From Cichorium intybus (lineage: Eukaryota > Streptophyta > Magnoliopsida > Asterales > Asteraceae): DNA of 64,000 nt. Within the stretch, counting starts at the first letter, position 1. Each line of letters starts with the position of its first letter. The stretch lies in NCBI GenBank assembly GCA_023525715.1, contig CM042015.1:89072250-89136249 (forward strand), read 5' to 3'. Shown here piece after piece: positions 49,192 to 61,535 of the stretch. The notes beneath the pieces were generated by a model. That model was not told the DNA's origin, did not search any database, and worked only from the letters and a program-made list of their open reading frames with translations. The translations under genes and the position numbers were made by a program.

Positions 49192-51263
49192 TATAATAAT
49201 AAAGATAACAAGAATATAAGTAATGATAACAATTATTATAATATATATTGATAATACTAATTAATAATGACGACCATGACGATGTCGATGACAAGAACAA
49301 CAACAATAATAATAATAACACCGATAATAATAATAATCATAGTAATAGTAATGATAACAACACCACCAATAACAATAATTACAATAACAACAACAATAAT
49401 AAATGATTATTATTTTTAAAATAACTAAAAGACCGGCCATTTTTCGATGAAATAAATTTAAAAAAAAAACAACCATTTACGTCCGTGTTCCTTTAGTAGT
49501 TTCCCGACAGATTTCCGATGAATCATTATTTTTTGAAAAAAATTGACATTTGTATATATTTTTCGGTTATTTAGAACAGATTTCCGGCATTACAGTTTTT
49601 TTTTCTTGTTGATATTCTTCTGTTGTTGGTCTATAGCTATCTCAAAGAGCAGAAGTAACAATGCTCTCGACAACTAGTTAGTAACCGATGATAATGGCAA
49701 TCACACACCCTTGTAGTATGTGTTTTGAGGCTATATTTTTGTATTGGACATTGTTGATCAAAGTCTCGATCCTTCAGGCCAAGTTGATTTTCGTTAATTA
49801 AAAGGTCCTTAGATTTTTGTTTGATTGTCCTTTTCAGGCATTATTGTTCGAGGAATAAATAATGATTTGCTGAGTTGGTTTTTAACGTTAACAATTTCGG
49901 TCAATTTCAGCCTTTCCCACATAATCCTTTACAAAATTTATGACAATGACATGTACGTAGTTACATCCGTGAGCATAAATCATACCACACATTACGTGGC
50001 CTCTCTTAAATAGATTTGTAAATATGAATAGAATGATGTAAACCTTAATTCAGTTATGAGTAACTAGTAAAAAATGGGTCTTTTCCTTATCATGTGTTTA
50101 CCATCATAAGCATACACAACTTCTTATTGGGACGAGCATATTCAAAGAGATGGACTACATATAAAAGGCTCTGAAAAAAATGTAGGTTGCGAAACAGTCG
50201 ATGGACTATTCCAAACAATATGCAAAGTTTGTTACTTTTGTTGTGTTTTCCAACCAAATCATGTCATGTCATATGAAAACAAATTCATTTGTGGAATAAC
50301 ATATTTAAAACCTTAATGTAAAATAAAGGTTAAACCCACGAGGAAAGAAAGGATAAGGAACTGCAAAAGTCGCAGGATTATATTAAATAAATCAGGATCG
50401 CCATCAAGAGGTATCTTTCACAATTGGAGGTAGTTGTAACCTCTTTCACGTTTAACAAAAAGCATCTGCTTATGAATGAGACAAAAAAATGATTAATATC
50501 TTAAGTATCTTATTATTATTATGAACTATTAAATATATAAATTTGGATTACCATATTTCTAAACGAAAACTAATATTGTATTTTAGATTATCTAAATAGA
50601 AAATATACCATTCTTATATCAAAAAAGATATTATATCTGTATTTAGTTTAAGTTTATCATTGTTTCTATTATCAGTTAGTAATTGACACTCGTGTAGTAC
50701 TTTGATTTATTCCAAGATTACCTTTTGTCTAATTTAACGGCTTTTTTAGAACGGTGTTATTAATAAATACTGTTTCATGTATCCACAAAATTTCACAGTT
50801 GGATTACACATGATTTCTATAAAATTTGTTAGATTATTTATCAAACATTTAAATAAGTTTATAAAAAATATATATAAAAGAACTACGTCATGAATTACTT
50901 TCGACACTTCTTAATTAATTAGCAAATATACCAGACGGTGAATTTCTCTTGAGATAAACAAAAACAAAAGTATTACATTCATTGTGATATAAAAAGAGTA
51001 TTTAATTAATAATGGTATGTTATATAAAATGCACATATTCAAATGTCATATATATTTGAGTATATATTATTGCTGTAAACTTTTTCTAGTGAAAGTATTA
51101 ACCATTAAGTGAAATTAAACTAAAGATTTCAATATTACATGGATAAATAAATTAAAATGGTGGTGGTAAAAGAACTCATCTTAATAAAACATATGTGCTT
51201 GAGAAATCAACACACATATATGTAGCATCAATCAGTTTAACGCCGGTGTTTCTTTGGGTGTTG
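49192..51263. other. AT-rich intergenic DNA
   Basis: Contains an AAT/AAC trinucleotide-like stretch (49296-49400). No gene recognised. Confidence 0.45.
49296..49400. repeat. imperfect (AAT/AAC)n tract
   Basis: Runs of AATAAT and AACAAC with occasional GAT/CAT units. Confidence 0.8.
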
Positions 51264-51273
51264 TTATGTGAAC

Positions 51274-52606
51274 GACAAATTTCATAAAAGACACTAACTT
51301 TTCAAAAAATTTCGATTTTGACACTGTGTTATTTTTTTTTCAATTAAGTCACTAAGTTTTCAATTTTTTTCAATTAAGTCACTAGGTTTTCAATTTGGTT
51401 TCAATTTTGACCATTTGACCGGTCAATCCGGTAGTCAGCTGACGTGGCATGATGACGTGTCAGTCTTTGATGATGCGACGCTGACGTGGCATGCTGAAGT
51501 GACACCCGAGTGTCAAAATTGAAACAAAATTGAAAACATAGTGACTTAATTGGAAAAAATTGAAAACTTAGTGTTTTAATTGAAAAAAACAACACAGTGT
51601 CAAAATCAATTTTTTTTTGAAAAGTTAGTGTCTTTTTTGGAATTTTTCCTACATTTTTTAAAATGATAAATTCTTCTTTCTACGTTTTTGGAACGTATAA
51701 ATATATTTTTTTACAAGTATAAAGACGTATTTTTATACTTTTAGAAGCATACATACATTTTCATACGTATATATAGTATATACGTATTTATACTTCTAAA
51801 GACGTAAAAAACGTATTTATTCTTCTAAAGACATAATAAATGTATTTATACTTCTAAAAATGTATTATACTTCTAAAATATAATAATATGTATTTATACT
51901 TCTAAAGACGTAAAAAACGTATTTATACTTCTTAAAATGTATTATACTTCTAACCGAACGAACTTAAACCAACATAAAAATATATTTATATTTTTAAAAA
52001 CATAAAAATATGTATTTATACTTCTAAAGACGTAAAAACTTATTTATACAACTAAAATGTATTATAATTTTAACCGAACGAACGTAAACCAACATAAAAA
52101 TATGTATTTATACTTATGACAATGTATCTATGTTTCTAAAAATATAAAAATACGTATTTATACTTGTAAAAAATATATATATTTATACGTTCTAAAAACA
52201 TAAAAAGACAAATTTATCATTTTAAAAAATATAGGAAAAATTCCAAAAAAGACACTAACTTTTCAAAAAAAAATTTGATTTTGACACTGTGTTGTTTTTT
52301 TTTTTCAATTAAAACACTAACTTTTCAATTTTTTCCAATTAAGTCACTATGTTTTCAATTTTGTTTCAATTTTGACACTCGGGTGCCACGTCAGCATGCC
52401 ACGTCAGCGTCGCATCATCAAAGACTGACACGTCATCATGCCACGTCAGCTGACTACCGGGTTGACCGGTCAAATGGTCAAAATTGAAAACCTAGTGACT
52501 TAATTGAAAAAAAATTGAAAACTTAGTGACTTAATTGAAAAAAAAAATAACACAGTGTCAAAATCGAATTTTTTTGAAAAGTTAGTGTCTTTTATGAAAT
52601 TTGCCC
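51274..52606. mobile_element. MULE-like foldback element, 1333 bp
   Basis: Long inverted arms (about 51274-51650 and 52230-52606) begin G(A/G)CAAATTTCATAAAAGACA and match over about 370 bp with small differences. The element lies between perfect 10 bp duplications TTATGTGAAC (51264-51273 and 52607-52616). Long TIRs and a 9-11 bp TSD point to Mutator-like elements. Each arm is itself nearly self-complementary (AAAGACACTAACTTTTC at one end, GAAAAGTTAGTGTCTTTT at the other). The centre (51660-52230) is a degenerate minisatellite of GTATTTATACTTCTAAA. No transposase. Confidence 0.85.
51690..52200. repeat. degenerate minisatellite in MULE-like element
   Basis: About 10-12 imperfect units of ACGTATTTATACTTCTAAA with spacers of variable length. 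Confidence 0.75.
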
Positions 52607-52803
52607 TTATGTGAACTCCCATCTTTTATAAAATTACTTTATGCATACCTTTTAATATGATATTTTGTTCTTTTTTACTTCATATACCTTATTTAATTTG
52701 AGTTTTTATTTTTTTATTATATTATTATTATTATTACTATTAAATTATTAATTTGTTATGCTTTTAATCGTTCATTTTTAATTTATCATGTTTACGGTTG
52801 ATC

Positions 52804-53183
52804 TGTTAGGAATGGCTGGTGAAGATTTTTCAATGGTTGGTGAAGGTTGGTGAGTCAAAGAGAAGTTTACATTTGTTACTCTTCTCAAGCCTACTTCTTT
52901 TGATTTCACATTCCTTTGTTCACATTACCATCTCATGTATATATATAGGTGGTAAGGCTTGTTAGAAAGATGCACCACAACACATAATACATGTAAAGGA
53001 TTGAGTGTGTATCTCTTGTAATATCCCCAGTCAAATAAAATCTAGTTGTGCCCGTGGATGTAGGATTGACACCGAATCCGAACCACGTAAAATCCTTGTG
53101 TTATCTTTTTCTTTATTTTCATGAGTTTGTGTGTGTGTGTGATAGTGTGTTTCCACTGCGTGTACCCTGTCCGATTCCTAAGA
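52804..53183 (+). repeat. element F 5' LTR
   Basis: 380 bp with a TATA box (ATATATATAGG near 52940). Ends CCTAAGA instead of CCTAACA. Confidence 0.9.
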
Positions 53184-53185
53184 AC

Positions 53186-53197
53186 TGGTATCAGAGC
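53186..53197 (+). other. element F primer binding site
   Basis: TGGTATCAGAGC two bases after the LTR. Confidence 0.93.
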
Positions 53198-53390
53198 TTC
53201 GGGTTTTGGAGGAGGTCTCGGTTTTAGAAATTAGAGTATGCTCTGTGGTTGCAGTTTTGTCTGATCTTCCACATCAGAAACTAATTTCTATTAATCGTAT
53301 TAAAGGTGTCTTGGTACTTTGAAGGGTACTGTTCTGTCACACAAAAGTACTATAAAATATTTGTCTCTTGTTTGTCGTAATGACTGAAGA

Positions 53391-54715
53391 CAAGGTTGTA
53401 ATCGAGAAGTTCAACGGTTCTGACTTTAGCTGGTGGAAAATGCAATTAGAAGCATTGCTATGTCAGAAAGATTTGGACGTGGTACTTGAAGACAAACCGG
53501 AGAATGGAAAAAGCTGCTGAAGATGCATGGAACTCAAAGGACAAGAAAGCTAAGGCGGTTATTACGTTGTCGTTGGAAAGGAGCGTTGCTTTCAACATCA
53601 TGAAGGAAACCACGGCGCGTGGTATGATGGATGCTCTGACGAACATGTATGAGAAACCGTCGGCGGCTAACAAGGTGTTCTTGATAAGGGAGTTATTCAC
53701 TACAAGGATGAATGAGGAAAGTTCTGTTACGGTTCACATTAACAATCTAAATTCAATTCTGTCTAGATTATCATCTGTGGGAATTAAATTTGATAATGAA
53801 ACTCAAGCTGCACTGCTGCTAGCTTCACTACCTGATAGTTGGTCTGGAACAGTTACGGCTGTTACTAGCTCCGTGGGAGCTAGTGGTATGACTTTTGAAG
53901 GGGTTAGAGACTTGGTTTTGGGCGAGGATATCAGACGCAAAAATCAAGGTGGATCATCTTCTTCTGCGTTATTGAATATGGACAGAGGTAGAAGGAATAG
54001 CAGGAACAGTGGGAGCCGAGGAAGAAGTTCCTCTAGAACTTGGAAGAATGTGAAGTGCTGGAACTGCCAAGAGGTGGGACATGTTAAGATTCAATGTCCA
54101 AAGAAAGAATTAAATAGTGTTGGTGCTGAGAATGTTTATCAGGAAGATGCATTGATACTCAGTATGGAAAACTGTGTAGACTCTTGGATCATGGATTCAG
54201 GGGCTTCGTTTCACGCCATGTACAACGGAGAAATGATGGTGAATCTAAAAGAAGGAGATTTTGGGAAGGTACGGTTAGCAAATGACGAGATGCTTCAAGT
54301 AACGGGCATAGGAGATATTGATCTGGTTACTTCATTGGGAACTACATGGAACCTGAAGAATGTCAGGGTGATTCCGGAGCTGAAGAAGAAATTGATTTCT
54401 GTTGGTCAGCTGGATAAACAAGGAATGGAAGTAAGGTTTGGTGGTGGTAAATGGAGGGTGGTCAATGGTAATTCGGTGATTGCTCAAGGTATGAAGCGTG
54501 GGTCATTGTATATGGTTGAGGTACCTGCTGAGGAAAGTATGACCGTCCCCGTTAAGCATGACAAAATCTGGTTCGCTAAATCTAGTGCTAAGAGAGTTCA
54601 TTTTGCAAACATGAATTCTGGAGTCAAGGGGATGTTAGCTGAACGAGTCGGAAAGTCTAAACCATTCAGGGATTTTGTGACAGTGGGAGCACGAGGTGTG
54701 TTTCGGGTACAGTAA
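53391..54715 (+). pseudogene. element F gag-protease frame (one early frameshift)
   Basis: The frame opens at ATG 53391 with MTEDKVVIEKFNGSDFSWWK, the Tork-type gag start, but shifts frame near 53500. From there about 405 codons are open to 54715. They contain gag (YEKPSAANKVFLIRELFTTR, LPDSWSGTVTAV), an Arg/Ser-rich stretch, a CCHC zinc knuckle CWNCQEVGHVKIQC (RNA binding), the protease motif SWIMDSGASFHA and LKNVRVIPELKKKLISVGQL. A pre-integrase-like tail (GSLYMVEV) follows and the frame stops. Apart from the frameshift, gag and protease are well kept while the rest of pol is gone. This suggests a non-autonomous element relying on a partner, unlike a randomly decayed copy. Confidence 0.85.
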
Positions 54716-55075
54716 CAAAGAGCCGTTGGGTTTTAAAGACTAAGACTGGAAAATTCTCTCCTGTTGGAAGTTTGCAAAGTTTGGAGAGTGTTAGTGGTCC
54801 TCGGTGTATCTCTGGATCCGGTGGATTTTCCAAGCCGGTTGAGACAGGGGATGAGTCGGTGGTGGTATTGACCACGGCTGAGTCGGTAGCGGGATTGGCT
54901 ACGACTGAGTTGGAGCTTTTGGGAGCCTCAACTGGCCCTTCCAGTACTTGATAATGAGGGGTGGCTGCAACTAGGAAATTGACTAAGTTTAGCTTGTTCT
55001 TGGGAACTGAAAGCTTGGAAGACTTGTTATGTTCGGAGATTAATGAGAGATGTTCAAAATCTTCAAGTGGGAGAT

Positions 55076-55455
55076 TGTTAGGAATGGTTGGTGATGATTT
55101 TTCAATGGTTGGTGAAGGTTGGTGAGTCAAAGAGAAGTTTACATTTGTTACTCTTCTCAATCCTACTTCTTTTGATTTCACATTCCTTTGTTCACATTAC
55201 CATCTCATGTATATATATAGGTGGTAAGGCTTGTTAGAAAGATGCACCACAACACACAATACATGTAAAGGATTGAGTGTGTATCTCTTGTAATCTCCTC
55301 AGTCAAATAAAATCTAGTTGTGCCCGTGGATGTAGGATTGACACCGAATCCGAACCACGTAAAATCCTTGTGTTATCTTTTGATTTATTTTCGTGAGTTT
55401 GTGTGTGTGTGTGATAGTGTGTTTCCGCTGCGTGTACCCTGTCCGATTCCTAACA
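55076..55455 (+). repeat. element F 3' LTR
   Basis: 380 bp; followed by the TSD TGATC. Confidence 0.92.
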
Positions 55456-55533
55456 TGATCAACGTGATTCACAAAGAATCACGCGTTTAGTCGTTTATTT
55501 ATTATCACACACATTTACTATTGATGTATTTTA

Positions 55534-55547
55534 TTATAATTATTATA

Positions 55548-55597
<50 letters not shown>

Positions 55598-55599
55598 CA
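55534..55599. repeat. (ATT)n microsatellite
   Basis: About 20 units with minor interruptions. Flanking sequences 55480-55525 and 55658-55700 resemble each other (GCGTTTA ... TTTATT ... CACATTTAC). Confidence 0.9.
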
Positions 55600-55724
55600 T
55601 CTTCATCCCATTATTATTTGACAAATCTTTGCAACTGGTCAATGCAGTTTACAAAAATCATGCGTTTATTTGTTAAACTTTTATTGCTCACATTTACAAT
55701 TGGCTAATGTGGTTTTCAAAAAAT

Positions 55725-55944
<220 letters not shown>

Positions 55945-56149
55945 ATTTCAAGAATAATCATGCTACAAATCCAATGCTTTTAGTAAGAATTCCATTGGTG
56001 AAAGCACACAATCGCTATGTATTCTTCGTGATGAAGAAGATAAAGGAACATCTTATGTCATTACAACCAAGATGAAATTGTGCATAACTCATACTACCAC
56101 TAAGAACAACCAAATCATTAGTCAAATCCACTTATGAATGAAATTTCTT

Positions 56150-56640
56150 ATGAATTTCATCCATACGTCAGGGCACATGGAAAATATGCTTGGAAATGGA
56201 AATTGTGGATTCCGGGCAATAGTCGTTGCTTTTGGTTATGGGGAAGAATTTTGGCATAAAATTCGATCTGATTTATACAATGAATAAGTAGAGCACTATA
56301 GAGAATACGCCTTGATATATGTAGACTATTTCAACGACATAAGTCATTCATTAAATTAGTCGAGATCAACTTTTGTTGGAACTAAACATTGACTTATTAT
56401 GTCAGATACTGATTTTCCCATTACAAACAAGTATGGTGCAATTGTAAATTTTCTAAGCAAACAAGGTTCGTAGACTTGCTTCTCACTAAGGCTTAGACTA
56501 CAATACATGTCAAATCATCCGGTTATTGTTATTGGCCTTGGTCATGGTAATCATTATGTGAATGTTAATCTACAAGGAGAATATATGATTTCTACTATTT
56601 TCCTATTATATAGTTACCACAAGCTACAACGTACTATTGG
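56150..56640 (+). pseudogene. OTU-like cysteine protease pseudogene
   Basis: MENMLGNGNCGFRAIVVAFG (56178-56237) matches the OTU-domain catalytic loop D-G-N-C-G-F-R-A, with the nucleophile Cys present. Further on, DFPITNKYGAIVNFL and then HPVIVIGLGHGNHYVNVNL carry the C-terminal His region (HYV). Several stops and frame changes separate the blocks. In plants this type is common as cargo or part of MULE/FAR1-like transposons. No transposase is seen nearby, so origin is open. It cannot make a full protease. Confidence 0.6.
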
Positions 56641-56649
56641 ATGAAAAAT

Positions 56650-56988
56650 CATATATAGGGTTCAATTGAATGTCTATATTCCACCAAATGCCCTCACACA
56701 ATGATTGTGATATCCCAAGAGTTATTATATTTCATAGTTATTAAAATATTGCACTTATAAATAAAAATAAATTATTTAGTGCGACAAAAGTATATTTCGT
56801 GTACTATTATTTATTTTTTTGCTAATAAAAATTTATATTTTATTACTTTTTTATTTATTATTAATCAAATAATAATAATATGTAATAATAATACCTAAAA
56901 AGAAAATACACAAATGACAAAACATACAAAAAAAGACAAAAAATGATGCAATAAATAAAAACAAAAAATGGGGGATGCATTAAGTAAT
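56650..56988. other. AT-rich DNA before element I
   Basis: No feature; the five bases before the LTR are GTAAT. Confidence 0.5.
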
Positions 56989-58429
56989 TGTAACATCCGT
57001 GTTTTGGGCCTAGGAGTTTTGGGCTTAAACCGACGAAATAAAACTTATTTTGTAAATAGGGAAAACAAACAAATACATAAATTTATTAGTTTGTTATATT
57101 TTATACTGAGAATAAATGAGTTAAATATAGTTTTAAAATCTGATTGTAAACCAAATATGAGAAATTTTGTCATAAGGACTAAAAGTGTCATTTTGGCCAA
57201 ACTTACCCTAAGTGGATTTGACTAGTCAAGATTTAGAAAGATTAGCAAATATTATAAAGGAATGAATCTAGAAACTTAGTGTGAGTTGAATAATCCCTTA
57301 AGCTAATATTAATGACCAAATTATGAAGAATTTTAGTATAAGGGACCATTTGTGTCAATTTTGGAATCTAAGGGTTAATGTTGACCTAGACAATGACTCA
57401 AGTGAATTAAATATTTATATTAGGGGCATAAGTGTGAATTTAGAGACTTCTAGTTAGAAGAATTGACTTTATGGGTGTTGGGTGAAGTAAGACCAAACTT
57501 TGGGGACCCTTCTTGCCAAATCTTAAAGTATGTGAGGTTTTGATGGGGGTTCTTCCCCATTTCAGCAAACATCACGATTTGGAGAGAATGAGAGGGTGAG
57601 AGTGGCGATTTTTCTAGGGTTCTTGAGGATGTGATGCTAGAGATGGAAGATGATTCAAGCTCTTCAAGTTCCTAGCCAATCTAAGGTATAAAACCTTCAT
57701 CTTCTAGCTTTGAATTCGAGTTAGGGTTTGGGGTTTTGACCCAATTCGAGATTTATGGTGGGATGAGGTTCTTCCTATGATTCCCCAATGTTTATTTGAT
57801 GTTTCTAAGTTATTGGAGTCTACATTCAATCCATGGATGCTCTAGATTCAACTATTTGATTGATTTGGGTGTTATGAACCCTAGAAATTGGGGATTTGAT
57901 GAATAGAGGAGGAATATGGAAATTGATGGATGATTATGGTAGTTTTGGATGAGGGGATTCATTTCTAATGATTCCCTAAGGATTCCAACCTTTGATTTGT
58001 AGTCATTAACCTTGAATCACTAGAAAATGAGAATTGGGTGTTGAAATGGGTTTTGTTCATGTAGATGATGATTTGATCTCTTGTTTAATGGATGGATGAA
58101 TGAGTTAAGGTATCAATTTGGATGTATAAGTGGGGTGAGGATCATTTCCTAATGATTCCATGGAATGGAAGAAGGAATCTCCACTTGTAATCATCAATTG
58201 TAAGAATGGAATTGAGTCTTCCATGGTTTTAGCTTATAGAGTGAAGTTATGATCATGGAATGTAATTGATCCATTTGAAATGGTTTTGAATAGTTTAATT
58301 GAGTCTAATGATGTGTATGTTGAGAAGGAATAATGTCCTTTTGATGTCCATGAGTTTTGGGAAGAATCGGAACTTGAATCGGGTCAAAAATGAGTGAAAA
58401 GGACCAAAAATCGGAGCTACAGCAGGCTG

Positions 58430-58530
58430 TACACGACCCGTGTAGAATCCACACGACCCGTGTGGATAGTTTTAGACTTACTGGTCAATTCTACACGCCC
58501 CGTGTCAATTCTACACGACCCCGTGCAGCT
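58430..58530. repeat. CACGACCCGTG palindrome-like cluster in LTR
   Basis: Four near copies (CACGACCCGTG twice, CACGCCCCGTG, CACGACCCCGTG), repeated at 62977-63077. Confidence 0.88.
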
Positions 58531-59166
58531 GGGTCTGGCCAGAATTTGCAGTTTTTGCGTTTTGAGCTTTACGGTTTGGGCTTTGGGTCCTTGTTTTAAT
58601 GCCAATCTTTGGGGATGTTTTAATTAAGATTTTCCTTATATTAAAGAGTCAAGGACTTCATTTTTGATGATGGATGATTGTTCCTTCTTAGTTCTAAAGA
58701 AGTAATTGTAGTGTGACTTTTAGATGAATCGAGTATGATATCTTCCGTTCTTGTATTGTAGGAAAGGGGTATGTTGTAGTGACTTGGAAGTAAGACTAAG
58801 GACTTGAGCTAACACTCAATTAAGAGGATGTGATGGATGAGATGATGTCTAGGAGCGCCTTCAGATGCTTCAACCTTGTGCGGAGTTAGTGTTGACTCGT
58901 CAGTTGACCTTGGGTGAGTTTACCGGGAGTACACATCCCAACTAATATCTTTTGTGTGTGTTATCAAATACTTTTCATGCATAATATTATGTGCAATGTG
59001 TTATATGATTACTACTTGTGCATTGCATGAAAATGTGTTCCTAAAGATGTTTTCAAATGAAGATTATGATGATGTTTTGAAAGATGTTTTGAGCATTCTA
59101 TTTGTGCATCACATTGCATATAGGATGGGATTGACCGAGTGAACCTTATGACGAAGAGGAAATGAT

Positions 59167-59250
59167 TGTCCCGGATTTAGGGAAATCATGATTGTCCCGG
59201 ATTTAGGGAAATCACGGGTTAATACCCAAACGAGTTGTTGTCCCGGATTT
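59167..59250. repeat. triplicated 20-32 bp unit in LTR
   Basis: TGTCCCGGATTTAGGGAAAT occurs three times; a shorter TTCCCGACAACAGGGAA follows. Repeated in the right LTR. Confidence 0.88.
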
Positions 59251-59991
59251 AGGGAAATCGTTCCCGACAACAGGGAACTGCATGAGGGACTTGCTAACCC
59301 TCATGGGGCTAGTGTGATGGCCACTAGTCCTAGTTTTGCCTATACGGGGATCGAGTGGCATGCTTCGTGCGTGTCATTCGTGAACTTAGGTAGGTGCCAT
59401 TGAGGTGAGTTGGACTTTATGAGATGGACGTGGGTTTGGGATAGTTGCATCATGCATTACATTTGCATATCATAACTATCTATTTTAAGTAAATCCTTAT
59501 GATGTTTTGAGTAACTTTTGGAAGTGTGTTTAAAATCTATTTTTGGGGGTTTGTCCCAAGTGTGGTAGTTCACTACCCACTCAAAATGGGTCAACCTCGG
59601 GTAAACTCACTAGGCATTTCAATTGCCTAACTTATTTTGATGTGTACTCAGGTTGAGAGGTTTAGATGACTTTAGAAGAGTTGGATGTTTAGAAGGCCAC
59701 GGTTTGTGTGGTATCATTTAAGCTTTGTAATGGTATTTGAATTGTTACAACCTCGCTACTTTATAAACTAAAATGTTTTATCTAAAATGGGACCAAACGA
59801 TGTTTTCCGCAACTTAAACCCAAATTTATTTCTCATTAAACCCTATGTGTTTTAAAAATGATTTTGAAAGGAGATGACTTATTTGAAGATGTTGAAATTG
59901 AAGTTTTCACTATAGGGTGATTTTTGGAACAATGATGTTAAACATGTGTTAAAATGATGTTTTATGAAAAGCCTTAAGCGAGGGTGTTTCA

Positions 59992-60974
59992 ATTTGGTAT
60001 CAGAGCATGAGTTTAAGTGAACTAGGTACTAGGATTAGTGCTTAGACTTAAACTGTAATGTTCTTAAGGATGTTTGACCTCTTAAGTAGTTGGCCTTTAG
60101 AACTTAGTAGTAAGTGCTTGCTTGTGACTAAGATTCTAACCATTTAATTAGTGGATTCGGTTTGGCATGAGGAATATTCTTGGCAAGAGGACTTTATGCA
60201 TGAGGATTCTTATCTGGAAATGAAGTGCAACCTTGAAGGATCATGACGACATGGCAACATGAGGAATAACTTTGTGAGAATGCCGACTGCTAAGGGATTG
60301 AGCTTCATGCTCACAAGCACTTTTGAAGAATATAAGGATGATCTTGGGTGATGAAAGGTGGACTTAAATGGGACGAAGCTCGGAGAGTAGCAAGGTTGTT
60401 GAGGTGGTTTGACTTGAGGAATCGATTAGGGATGAAAGGGTGTTAAAAGACTAGTGGGATGGTGGTGTCAACCTTGGGCAAGTAAGGAGCATGACGAGCA
60501 TAGTGTTAGTGAAGTGGATGGTAGGTGAAGACTTAGAGCTGTTGAAGAAATTCTTTGTCGTGAACCTTAAACCTTTCTTCCTTACCTTTACCTTCTTTTG
60601 ATACCCATCCGACATCTTTTGGTGTTCAAGTTGGTGACCTTGCCTTAGCTCTAGAAGACTAAGTGTATGTAAGAGTAGCATGGTTTGCGCCTTAATGCCT
60701 GAATTAGAGAAACCTTAATGTAAGACCCAGGAAGGACTTAGATCATTAGGTTCTTTGGTAGTTAGCAATGGCTTAGTGACCAGCGGAAGCTTATGGGAAT
60801 AATGATTTTCTAATTCATGTTAGGGTGAAGAGACATAGATGCATGATAGGATTAAAGGCCATAGGATCAAACCATTAACCACATTGGGATGTGTGAAGTA
60901 GTGAATAATTACCATAATAAGAACTTAAGAATGACGTAAGGCCAATTCTTTCAAAAGTATTGTTAAAAAATTTG

Positions 60975-61008
<34 letters not shown>

Positions 61009-61535
61009 TAGACAAATTTGAATGAGTATATCTTACAAAATGCAAGACTTTTATAGAAATAACTGACAAAGGGGCCATCATGGATCGGTAGGAATACCCA
61101 GGATTGATGATCTCTTTGGAAATTTATTTGTATTTTAATGGAACCACATTTCGAAATTAGATTTAGAAATTTATTTTTCTACATAAGGGATGCGAAATTT
61201 GAAGGATGCTTTTTCATGAAGTCAATTAAATTTTCAAAGAACGGTCCTTTCTAAACACTAACCACAAAGCGGAATGTTTAAGTTTTTGCAAGGACACCGA
61301 GTCGAAATTGGAAAGATTTTAAATTTAACATTTCATATTTAAGAGAAACGTGAAATAAATTTTAGATAAACAAGTCTTGAAAGTAACAGGGTTTTACAAA
61401 AGGGAGATTTAAGGTACTTCGAGTTATAATATTTTAAAACTAAAAATATGAGTAACTTTGGAGATTTTGGAAAAATTAATGCATTATTTCTTATTATTGA
61501 TTCCGGGGACGGAATCCTTTTAAGGGGTGGATAAT
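59992..61535 (+). other. element I internal region, non-coding
   Basis: 1.54 kb without an ORF of note. A run of about 31 A at 60973-61003 is the main landmark. Confidence 0.75.
59995..60006 (+). other. element I primer binding site (tRNA-iMet)
   Basis: TGGTATCAGAGC, three bases after the LTR end. Confidence 0.93.

Larger units (their letters stand above)
52804..55455 (+). mobile_element. copia derivative F with gag and protease only, 2652 bp
   Basis: LTRs 52804-53183 and 55076-55455 (380 bp, TGTTAGGAATGG ... ATTCCTAACA) differ at about a dozen positions (about 3%). TSD TGATC (52799-52803 and 55456-55460) is perfect. PBS 53186-53197 and a polypurine tract (AAGTGGGAGA, about 55065) are present. 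Integrase, RT and RNase H are absent: only about 360 bp lie between the end of the ORF and the 3' LTR. Confidence 0.93.
56989..59991 (+). repeat. element I 5' LTR, 3003 bp
   Basis: Contains the CACGACCCGTG cluster (58430-58530) and a triplicated TGTCCCGGATTTAGGGAAAT unit (59167-59250). Short ORFs inside are identical in both LTRs and not taken as genes. Confidence 0.88.

Noticed and set aside
54666..55181. 171-codon minus ORF across the element F 3' region
   Set aside because: It crosses from the coding region into the 3' LTR on the antisense strand and has no recognisable domain.
58390..59403. Small ORFs duplicated at 62937-63950
   Set aside because: LTR copies of element I; no domain, and the duplication is explained by the LTR pair.
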